Origin: Caryophanales bacterium UBA1624 | GTDB taxonomy: Bacteria; Bacillota_I; Bacilli_A; RFN20; CAG-826 | Length of the DNA stretch: 6,380 nucleotides | Reading direction: 5' to 3' | Assembly (NCBI GenBank): GCA_002321395.1 | Contig: DCMK01000057.1 | Coordinates: 1-6,380 of the forward strand | In this document: in pieces, positions 1 through 4,930 of the stretch | How the letters are laid out: each line of letters opens with the position of its first letter | Position numbering within the stretch: position 1 is the stretch's first letter | The notes under the pieces: model-generated | Seen by the model: only the letters and a program-made list of their open reading frames with translations | The model's database searches: none | Told to the model about the DNA's origin: nothing | Program-made: the position numbers and the translations under genes

Positions 1-24
1 TTCCGCAGGAACCAGGGATCATGA
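1..24 (+). CDS. 3' end of a probable upstream gene (last seven codons)
   Basis: Frame 1 reads FRRNQGS and then a TGA stop at 22-24, which overlaps the walJ start codon as ATGA. The same arrangement joins walJ to rlmH 750 bases later, which is why I take this to be the tail of a real gene rather than a chance stop. In many Firmicutes the gene before walJ belongs to the walRK-yycHI cluster, but seven residues cannot identify it. Frame 2 is also open through this stretch, so the assignment is weak. Confidence 0.35.
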   Translation, partial: FRRNQGS

Positions 25-773
25 TCGCATTGGAATTCGTCGCCTCGGGGTCGAAGGGGAACGCGACCCTTATTTACGATGGCTCCACCCTCATCCAAGT
101 GGACATGGGGGTTCCTTTGAAACGCCTGAAAGAGGGGCTGTCGAACCTGAAGAAAGAGGTCACGGACATCGCCGCGGTGTTCTTGACCCATGAGCACGCC
201 GACCACATCGCCACGCTCACCCTCCTGCGGAAGCGCGGGGTGAAGGTCTGCTCCACCCCATCGACGTGCCCTGACGCCGAGACGTTCCTCCAAAGCGGGG
301 TGATGATGCAGATCGGCAGCATTTCGGCCATGCCCTTCTCTTCCAGCCACGATGCCTCCGATCCTTTGAATTACCTTTTCTTCTTGGGCGGCAAGAAGCT
401 CGCTTTCATCACCGATACAGGGGTCATCCTCAAGGAGAACTACCCCCTTCTGAAGGATTGCGATTACTACGTCTTCGAATCCAACCACGACAAGACGATG
501 CTGGCTTCCTCCTCCCGCCCGCTGTCTCTGAAGCGGAGGATCGCCGGGAAGCACGGGCATTTGAACAATCAAGAGGCCGCTTCCTATCTTTGCCGCTTTG
601 TGGGGCCGCGCACGAAGAAGATCTACCTTTGCCATCTTTCCCAGGAATGCAACACCCCGGAGATCGCTTTGGAGACCTTCCAACGCGTCTTCTTGGCCAA
701 GGGGATCGCTTTCCCCATCGAAAACGTCGTCCCGCTTCGCCAGGACCGTCTGATTGAGGGGATCGAGGAATGA
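21..773 (+). CDS. walJ: WalJ/YycJ-type metallo-beta-lactamase-fold hydrolase
   Basis: This is a cytoplasmic metallo-beta-lactamase-fold protein of the WalJ (YycJ) family. Family members are thought to be nucleases acting in DNA repair or replication, and the gene usually travels with the WalRK cell-wall two-component system. The 250-residue length is close to the usual ~265. The N-terminal ASGSKGNAT (8-16) is the family signature. The metal-binding motif HEHADH is at 57-62, followed by the motifs SHDASDP (109-115), ITDTG (130-134), FESNHD (152-157), GHLNN (179-183) and CHLSQ (204-208), so all expected His and Asp ligands (H57, H59, D61, H62, H110, D132, H180, H205) are present. The start at 21 is supported by AGGA at 7-10 and by the ATGA overlap with the preceding frame. 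The stop overlaps the rlmH start as ATGA (770-773), indicating translational coupling. The family assignment is firm. The exact substrate is not known from the sequence. Confidence 0.93.
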   Translation: MIALEFVASGSKGNATLIYDGSTLIQVDMGVPLKRLKEGLSNLKKEVTDIAAVFLTHEHADHIATLTLLRKRGVKVCSTPSTCPDAETFLQSGVMMQIGSISAMPFSSSHDASDPLNYLFFLGGKKLAFITDTGVILKENYPLLKDCDYYVFESNHDKTMLASSSRPLSLKRRIAGKHGHLNNQEAASYLCRFVGPRTKKIYLCHLSQECNTPEIALETFQRVFLAKGIAFPIENVVPLRQDRLIEGIEE

Positions 774-1249
774 AGATCGCCGTCTATTGCGTCGGCAAGC
801 TGAAAGAAGGCTATTGGAAGGAAGCGGTGGAGGAATATTCCAAACGGCTCAAAGGCTATGCCAAGCTTGAAATCGTGGAATGCCCGGATTTGGCGACGCC
901 GGAGAAGGCATCCCCCGCGGAGGAAGAGGAAATCAAAGGCAAAGAAGGGAAGAAGATCCTGGAAAGGCTGAAACCCGGCGATTTCGTTGTTGCCTTGGAC
1001 CTAGGCAAAGAGGAGTTCGATTCTCCTTCCTTCTCCCGGAAAATGGAATCCTGGTTCCGGCAAGGGGGGAGTTCGATTTCCTTCCTCATCGGCGGATCCT
1101 TGGGGCTTTCCGAGGAACTGAAAAAGAGGGCGAATGCCTCCTTCAGCTTTGGGAAGATGACCTTCCCCCATCAATTGGCGCGCGTGATGCTATTGGAGCA
1201 GCTTTACCGCGGCTTCCGCATCGCCCATCACGAGCCTTACCATAAATGA
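770..1249 (+). CDS. rlmH: RlmH, 23S rRNA pseudouridine-1915 N3-methyltransferase
   Basis: RlmH is a SPOUT-class methyltransferase. It uses S-adenosylmethionine to methylate N3 of pseudouridine 1915 in helix 69 of 23S rRNA on assembled 70S ribosomes, acting as a homodimer. The 159 residues equal the family length. Visible signatures are the N-terminal MKIAVYCVGKLKEGYW, the SAM-binding knot segment FLIGGSLGL (105-113), KMTFPHQLARV (129-139), EQLYRGFRI (143-151) and the C-terminal HEPYHK (154-159), whose Tyr-His are functionally important in the family. The start overlaps the walJ stop, with GAGGGG at 756-761 as ribosome binding site, eight bases ahead of the ATG. An htrA-like protease gene often lies between walJ and rlmH in Bacillus-type genomes; here the two are directly fused by overlap. 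The 3' end shows no inserted element. Identification is essentially certain. Confidence 0.97.
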   Translation: MKIAVYCVGKLKEGYWKEAVEEYSKRLKGYAKLEIVECPDLATPEKASPAEEEEIKGKEGKKILERLKPGDFVVALDLGKEEFDSPSFSRKMESWFRQGGSSISFLIGGSLGLSEELKKRANASFSFGKMTFPHQLARVMLLEQLYRGFRIAHHEPYHK

Positions 1250-1266
1250 AAAAGGGCTTTCGCCCT
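1249..1266 (-). terminator. Compact intrinsic terminator of the HAD phosphatase gene
   Basis: On the - strand the sequence reads AGGGC, loop GAAA, GCCCT, then TTTTT. This is a five-pair stem (1253-1266) closed by a GNRA-type tetraloop and followed by a T run (1253-1249). The T of the gene's TGA stop codon (1268-1266) is complementary to the start of the hairpin, so translation ends at the foot of the stem. On the + strand the same hairpin follows the rlmH stop by a few bases but has no T run after it, so any termination of the rlmH transcript here would be less efficient. Confidence 0.7.
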
Positions 1267-2069
1267 CAATCGATCAACCCGTAGTGGCGGAAGGCGTTGG
1301 CCCAGCCGTCCTTATCGATGGGATCGGTGACGTAGTCGGCGATGGCTTTGGTTTGCTCTTTGGCATTCCCCATGGCCACCCCGATCCCGGCGTAGAGCAG
1401 CATCTCCACGTCGTTGCTCCCATCCCCAATCGCGAATGCGTTCTTCTGGGTGTACCCATAATATTGGAGGACCGACATGATGCCTTTGGCCTTGTCGGAG
1501 TCTTTCAGCATCACGTCCACGGCGTACTCGTCCCAGCGGGCGAATTTGCAATCGCCCAAGTGGGGGGCGATGAGATTCTCCTCGAATTGGTCGATGAAGG
1601 CGATCATCTGGTAGACGGTCCGATCGTAATGGTCGGGGTAGTGGCGGGGCTGCGGGAAGCGGGTCCCGTATTTCTCGTGGGCCGAGATGACGCGGTCGTC
1701 GATCATGTTGATATGTCCTTCGCTTTCTTCGATGAGGGTCAGCCCGAATTTCAGCTTCTTGGCGAACAGGACCATTTTGTCCACGACGGAGGAGGGGATG
1801 GGGTAACGGTAGATGATGTTCCCATCGATGATCGCGTTGGATCCGTTCATCGTCACCAACCCATCGGGGTTGAAGATGTTGAGGATCCCGCTTTTGCGGA
1901 TCAGGTAATAGTTCCTGCCGGAGCAAAGGAAGACTTTGATCCCTTTTTCCTGTAGTTTGCGCGCGGCCGAGATCGCGGAGGGGGGCACTTGCTTCTTGGA
2001 ATGGGAAAAGAAAGTCCCGTCGATATCCGTGAAAACAATTTTGATGTCCTTCGCTTCCGGCAAAACCAT
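1266..2069 (-). CDS. Cof-type HAD-superfamily phosphatase
   Basis: This is a soluble haloacid-dehalogenase-superfamily hydrolase of the Cof (type IIB cap) group. Members are Mg-dependent phosphatases acting on small phosphorylated metabolites such as sugar phosphates or flavin intermediates. The substrate cannot be read from the sequence. The length of 267 residues is typical. All four catalytic motifs are intact: motif I FTDIDGT (13-19, nucleophile D15 and acid/base D17), motif II FLCSGR (47-52, S50), motif III AKG (194-196, K195) and motif IV IGDGSNDVEML (214-224). The cap domain lies between about 85 and 185. The gene is convergent with rlmH and divergent from the lipoprotein gene, so it forms its own transcription unit. 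The ATG at 2069 is the only plausible start, because motif I begins only 12 codons later. An AAGGTGG box lies 14 bases ahead of it, farther than usual. See the entry on the extended -10 for the leaderless alternative. Confidence 0.93.
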   Translation of the reverse strand: MVLPEAKDIKIVFTDIDGTFFSHSKKQVPPSAISAARKLQEKGIKVFLCSGRNYYLIRKSGILNIFNPDGLVTMNGSNAIIDGNIIYRYPIPSSVVDKMVLFAKKLKFGLTLIEESEGHINMIDDRVISAHEKYGTRFPQPRHYPDHYDRTVYQMIAFIDQFEENLIAPHLGDCKFARWDEYAVDVMLKDSDKAKGIMSVLQYYGYTQKNAFAIGDGSNDVEMLLYAGIGVAMGNAKEQTKAIADYVTDPIDKDGWANAFRHYGLID

Positions 2070-2077
2070 TGGCTTAT

Positions 2078-2090
2078 CTTATACCACCTT
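2078..2090 (-). promoter_or_regulatory. Extended -10 promoter (or distant ribosome binding site) of the HAD gene
   Basis: Read on the - strand, AAGGTGGTATAAG ends eight bases before the ATG at 2069. TGGTATAAG (2086-2078) matches an extended -10 box (TGn followed by TATAAt, five of six), and no -35 box is visible at 16-18 bases upstream. A transcription start 5-9 bases downstream of this box would fall at or next to the ATG, giving an essentially leaderless mRNA. The overlapping AAGGTGG (2090-2084) could instead be a ribosome binding site with an unusually long 14-base spacer. The two readings exclude each other, since a promoter here would leave the Shine-Dalgarno box untranscribed. Confidence 0.45.
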
Positions 2091-2189
2091 GGCTGGTTTG
2101 GACGAGGGGGAGAGAGGAAAACGCTTCCAAAACGATCGGGCGATGCGGGTGGTTGTTCAGGCGGTTCGCTTATTTTACCCCAATGCCTT

Positions 2190-2213
2190 CGGTTTTTACT
2201 GAGTAACCGGTTT
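2190..2213. promoter_or_regulatory. Small palindromes and CGGTTT direct repeats in the divergent spacer
   Basis: The 212-base spacer between the divergent HAD and lipoprotein genes (2070-2281) has one structured spot. It contains the palindrome TTACTGAGTAA (2196-2206, perfect around one central base), flanked by CGGTTT at 2190-2195 and again at 2208-2213. CGGTT (2190-2194) is also inverted as AACCG (2205-2209), and AACCGGTT (2205-2212) is itself palindromic. The position about 70-90 bases before the lipoprotein start would suit an operator, but no regulator gene is present here to pair it with. The rest of the spacer is G-rich or pyrimidine-rich without clear features, apart from CATAAT at 2251-2256, a possible -10 with no matching -35. 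Confidence 0.3.
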
Positions 2214-2260
2214 CAGGATTTCCCCTTCCCTCGTTGTCTCTGGAAGAGGCCATAATACCG

Positions 2261-2267
2261 AAAGGAG
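2261..2267 (+). promoter_or_regulatory. Ribosome binding site of the lipoprotein gene, long spacer
   Basis: AAAGGAG is a strong Shine-Dalgarno match but lies 14 bases ahead of the ATG at 2282, longer than the usual 5-9. The start is nevertheless fixed, because an in-frame TAA at 2270-2272 blocks any earlier start and the lipoprotein signal peptide begins with this methionine. Confidence 0.6.
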
Positions 2268-2281
2268 ATTAATCGATATTC

Positions 2282-4390
2282 ATGAAAAGCAAACGCCTCG
2301 CCTTATTGTCGTTGCCGCTACTAGCCTTGCTCATCACCGGCTGCTCGGGGAGTGGGGATGCCCCTTCTTCCGCCTCTTCCTCCTTCACGGATTCTTCAAA
2401 CGTTTCCTTCAGCGCTTCTTCCGAAGAAACCTCGGAAAAAGTCTATGACGTCGAAGAAGCCATCCTTTTGGCCCAGGGGAGCGACACCACGAACAAGGAA
2501 TACTTGGTTCGCGGCATCGTGAAGAGCTTCGCCAACTATTATTACGGCCAATGCACCTTAACCGATGGCAATGGCCATGACATCGACGTCTATGGCTTGA
2601 GGGGGGAAACCGACAGCGATTATTTCTCCGCCTTGCCCGTGGTCCCCATGGTTGGGGACACCATCGTGATCCGCGGGGTGGTGAAGCGATACAACGGGAC
2701 CGCCGAAATGGGCGTTGGGCACGTCCAATCCGTCGAGCAGACCCATGAGGTCCCCGATTTGACCCCCTATCAAGCGAAGACCATCGCCGAAGGCAGGGCC
2801 TCTTCGGTTGGGAGCAAGGTGAGATTCACCGGAGTCGTCGCTTCCCTCACCCATACCCAGAAGATGAACTACAACGGCTTCTATCTGGTGGACGAAACGG
2901 GCTCCATCTTCGTTTACGGCGGGGAGTCCACGAGCCAAGTCCAAGTGGGAAACACGGTCACCGTCGTGGGCGAAGTCGATCGTTACATCGCCTCCTCGGA
3001 GAAGGGCTACGCCAATCAATTCGGGTATCAAGGGGCCATCCAGATCAAAGATACCTACGTGGTTTCCAACGACAAAGGGAATTCCCCCTTTTCCCGTTCT
3101 TGGATGAAGAAGACCACGATGAAGGAGATCCTCTCCACCTCGGTGAAGGAGGAAAACATCACCTCCGATTCCTATTTGGTGACCGGCGTGGTGAAGAAGG
3201 ACGAAAACACGGATTACGTGAATTACTACCTCGACGATTTGGACGGCAGGACCGGCGGCAGGGTCTATACTTCCAACAGCGGGGATGATTTCAAATACTT
3301 GGATCCCCTTTGCGACCAGATCGTCGACATGGTCGTTTCCCCCATCAACTGCAAATCCACCGTCTCCGGGGTTGAGTATCGTTTCATCCCCCTCGACGTG
3401 AAGGTCGTGGAGGATTATTCCTTCGATTTGGCTAACGCCCCCCAGTTCGCGCTGGATTACGTGGTGTTGGATCAGTTCCAAAAGACCTATTACGGGGATC
3501 CGGAGTTGGAAGTCGCCACTTCCTATTCCAACTCCCTGATCGGCATCGATGGGCTGAGCATCTCCTATTCTTCTTCCAATTCCGATTTGGCCTATTTCCT
3601 CACCGAAGAAGGGAAAACCGTCTTTCATACCTCGGGCAGCTTGACCGGAAAGGCCACCATCACCGCGACGGCCTCCCTTGGCTCCTACAGCGCTTCTTCT
3701 TCCTTTGACGTCGAAGTGGCTTCCCCTTCCTTCGCCGCCAAAACGGTGAAAGAAGCCGTGGACGCCGAAGAAGGGGATGAAATCACCGTCAAAGGGGTGG
3801 TTATGGGCAAGGTCCTCAACAAAGTCGGCTTCTATGTGGGCGATGATACGGGAGTCATCGCCGTCCAGCTTTCCAGCAAAGACGATTTGTCCAAAGTCGA
3901 AACCGGCGATGAAGTCATCGTGAAGGGGAAAAGGACCTTCACGGGCGCCAAAGGAAATTACACGGGGCAAATCAACCTATCCTTGTCGAGCGTTTTGGCG
4001 ATTACGTCCAAGGGCAATTCGTATTCCCGCGCCTCCATCCAAGAAGTCTCCTTTGAGGATTTGGTCTCCTACGACATGAACACGAACCGCACCGCGGAGC
4101 TTTTCCGCGTGAACGCCTATGCGACGATCTACACGAACTCCCGCGGATACAGCATGTTCGAGTTCTTCGCGGATGAAGCTTCCAGCAAGAATGGGGGGCA
4201 ATATCTGAAAGTCTATACCGGGAACAATGACCAATACGCCTTCCTCGAAAGCATGAACGGGAAGCAAGTCACCGTGGAGCTCGCGCTGTGCTACTGGAAC
4301 TGGAACGGGAAGTACCTGTCCCCATATCAATGCTGCCCGTTCTGGGTGAGCGATGGGACGAATACGGTCGTCAATCCGATCGTCGCTTAA
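2282..4390 (+). CDS. Secreted lipoprotein with tandem OB-fold-like domains and an Ig-like domain
   Basis: This is a 702-residue predicted lipoprotein anchored on the outer face of the cytoplasmic membrane. The signal peptide has a KSKR n-region, a Leu-rich core and lipobox LITGC, so C21 would be the lipidated residue. Residues 22-52 are a Ser-rich flexible linker. After this come repeated beta-rich units of about 100 residues with the OB-fold pattern of YLVRG.V / F.L.D.TG / GD.V.V.G.V: about 55-152, 160-265, 278-378 and 487-580. An Ig-like beta-sandwich unit (about 385-482, ending in GSYSASSSFDVEV) interrupts them, and a further OB-like unit ends the protein (about 585-702). Related OB repeats occur in Gram-positive secreted nuclease-type proteins, but no endonuclease/exonuclease/phosphatase domain is present here, so this is a binding or scaffold protein by inference. 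The C-terminus is rich in aromatics (YWNWNGKY, 671-678) and has a CC pair (684-685), unusual for a secreted protein. The ligand is unknown: nucleic acid, polysaccharide or protein are all possible. It is a single-gene unit with its own terminator. Confidence 0.85.
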   Translation: MKSKRLALLSLPLLALLITGCSGSGDAPSSASSSFTDSSNVSFSASSEETSEKVYDVEEAILLAQGSDTTNKEYLVRGIVKSFANYYYGQCTLTDGNGHDIDVYGLRGETDSDYFSALPVVPMVGDTIVIRGVVKRYNGTAEMGVGHVQSVEQTHEVPDLTPYQAKTIAEGRASSVGSKVRFTGVVASLTHTQKMNYNGFYLVDETGSIFVYGGESTSQVQVGNTVTVVGEVDRYIASSEKGYANQFGYQGAIQIKDTYVVSNDKGNSPFSRSWMKKTTMKEILSTSVKEENITSDSYLVTGVVKKDENTDYVNYYLDDLDGRTGGRVYTSNSGDDFKYLDPLCDQIVDMVVSPINCKSTVSGVEYRFIPLDVKVVEDYSFDLANAPQFALDYVVLDQFQKTYYGDPELEVATSYSNSLIGIDGLSISYSSSNSDLAYFLTEEGKTVFHTSGSLTGKATITATASLGSYSASSSFDVEVASPSFAAKTVKEAVDAEEGDEITVKGVVMGKVLNKVGFYVGDDTGVIAVQLSSKDDLSKVETGDEVIVKGKRTFTGAKGNYTGQINLSLSSVLAITSKGNSYSRASIQEVSFEDLVSYDMNTNRTAELFRVNAYATIYTNSRGYSMFEFFADEASSKNGGQYLKVYTGNNDQYAFLESMNGKQVTVELALCYWNWNGKYLSPYQCCPFWVSDGTNTVVNPIVA

Positions 4391-4407
4391 GTTTCTCCGT
4401 TTGTTTT

Positions 4408-4434
4408 AGAGCCGCGAGAATGCGGCTCTTTTTT
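4408..4434 (+). terminator. Strong intrinsic terminator of the lipoprotein gene
   Basis: AGAGCCGC (4408-4415), a six-base loop, and GCGGCTCT (4422-4429) form a perfect eight-pair stem followed directly by six T (4429-4434). It starts 18 bases after the stop codon. On the - strand there is no comparable T run, so it works only in the + direction. Confidence 0.92.
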
Positions 4435-4473
4435 GTTGGCTTTCCTTCGGATTCCTTCATAACGTTTTCCAAC

Positions 4474-4522
4474 GGCCGCATCGCGTTTCGCTTCGGGGCT
4501 CGAAACGCGTTCGCGATGGGCC
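4474..4522. repeat. Long imperfect inverted repeat in the spacer before the 112-residue gene
   Basis: The arms CGCGTTTCG (4482-4490) and CGAAACGCG (4501-4509) are perfectly complementary over nine bases around a ten-base loop containing a CTTCGG tetraloop motif. Pairing continues outward. CATC (4479-4482) can reach GATG (4515-4518), or CATCGC (4479-4484) can pair with GCGATG (4513-4518) at the cost of a six-base bulge. GGCC (4474-4477) pairs with GGCC (4519-4522). In all about 16 pairs form with bulges. No T run follows, so it is not a normal terminator, and the preceding gene already has one. It could be a repeat of the REP type, a protein site, or the scar of a small mobile element. No coding feature covers 4435-4590. 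Confidence 0.6.
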
Positions 4523-4569
4523 AAAGCCACATCTCATTCCTTCCTTTTTTGCGGCCCCCTCTTCCTTAG

Positions 4570-4578
4570 TGGTAGTAT
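4570..4578 (+). promoter_or_regulatory. Extended -10 promoter of the 112-residue gene
   Basis: TGGTAGTAT matches an extended -10 box (TGn plus four of six in the hexamer). A weak -35, TTGCGG (4549-4554), lies 18 bases upstream. Only 12 bases separate the box from the ATG at 4591 and they contain no Shine-Dalgarno sequence. The expected transcription start is therefore about five to seven bases before the ATG, which would make the mRNA nearly leaderless. It shares the core TGGTA with the box in front of the HAD gene on the other strand. Confidence 0.42.
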
Positions 4579-4590
4579 TGTTCCATCATT

Positions 4591-4929
4591 ATGGATTACA
4601 TCGAATTCGCGGGCTATAGACCCTATCTCGATCCGTTGAATAAGCTGGTTCATGCCTATACCGATGAGGAGGGCAACCTCTTTTACGTGGAGCCTGGCTT
4701 CTACGATGGCCTATTGGGTTTCGAAGAGAAACGCCCCGAGGCTTTCTCCCGCATCATGGAAGAGATCGACAAGACGATCAAAAAGAACCATAAGGTGATC
4801 TTCACCGCGGATTTCGAAAACCCTTGGATTGAACGGGATGGGTTCCTTTACCGCGAGATCGGCGACATCACCGATCCCCTTTTGGTGTTCGTGGAAGACA
4901 AATCCCGCGGCAGCGATTACGGAGACTGA
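4591..4929 (+). CDS. Protein of unknown function, 112 residues
   Basis: I do not recognise this family. The 112-residue protein is acidic, soluble and mixed alpha/beta. It has no signal peptide, membrane segment or cysteine. The N-terminal part (1-50) is rich in aromatics (FAGYRPYLDP, YVEPGFYDGLLGF). A charged helix follows at about 50-68 (RPEAFSRIMEEIDKTIKKN), then two probable beta strands, HKVIFTADF (69-77) and PLLVFVED (97-104), separated by a loop with ERDGFLYREIGD. The start at 4591 has no ribosome binding site but lies just behind a likely promoter. The stop is one base before the start of the next gene, so the two are probably co-transcribed and co-translated and may act together. The coding look is good: the composition resembles its neighbours and the frame is bounded by a promoter and a following gene. 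The function is unknown. Confidence 0.75.
   Translation: MDYIEFAGYRPYLDPLNKLVHAYTDEEGNLFYVEPGFYDGLLGFEEKRPEAFSRIMEEIDKTIKKNHKVIFTADFENPWIERDGFLYREIGDITDPLLVFVEDKSRGSDYGD
4921..4924 (+). promoter_or_regulatory. Ribosome binding site deciding the start of the ATP-grasp-like gene
   Basis: GGAG lies six bases before the ATG at 4931. The open frame extends upstream to an ATG at 4829, which would overlap the 112-residue gene by 101 bases and encode an unconvincing extra 34 residues. The GGAG and the one-base gap after the preceding stop favour 4931. Confidence 0.7.
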
Positions 4930-4930
4930 C

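Noticed and set aside
1284..1955. 223-codon + strand frame across the HAD gene
   Set aside because: It lies wholly antisense to a gene with all four HAD motifs intact, has no ribosome binding site, and its Gly/Val/Asp-rich translation is typical of a mirrored codon bias.
2228..2256. CATAAT at 2251-2256 as the lipoprotein promoter
   Set aside because: It is a good -10 match, but there is no -35 at 16-18 bases and no TG extension, and transcription would begin inside the ribosome binding site. It is mentioned only as a possibility in the spacer entry.
2558..3970. 470-codon open frame antisense to the lipoprotein gene
   Set aside because: It is the reverse-complement shadow of a GC-rich gene. 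The product is a featureless His/Gly/Asp/Ile mixture without motifs, while the sense frame has a signal peptide, lipobox, domains, ribosome binding site and terminator.
4474..4522. Second terminator or riboswitch-type leader for the 112-residue gene
   Set aside because: No T run follows the stem, the likely promoter lies downstream of it, and no conserved aptamer pattern is recognisable.
4288..4569. 93-codon + strand frame running from the lipoprotein 3' end through the spacer
   Set aside because: It overlaps the lipoprotein C-terminus in another frame, runs through a strong terminator and a large inverted repeat, and has a low-complexity tail.
4829..4930. Upstream extension of the ATP-grasp-like gene to an earlier ATG
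   Set aside because: The added residues would overlap the 112-residue gene by 101 bases and do not resemble the family, while GGAG six bases before 4931 fits the shorter start.
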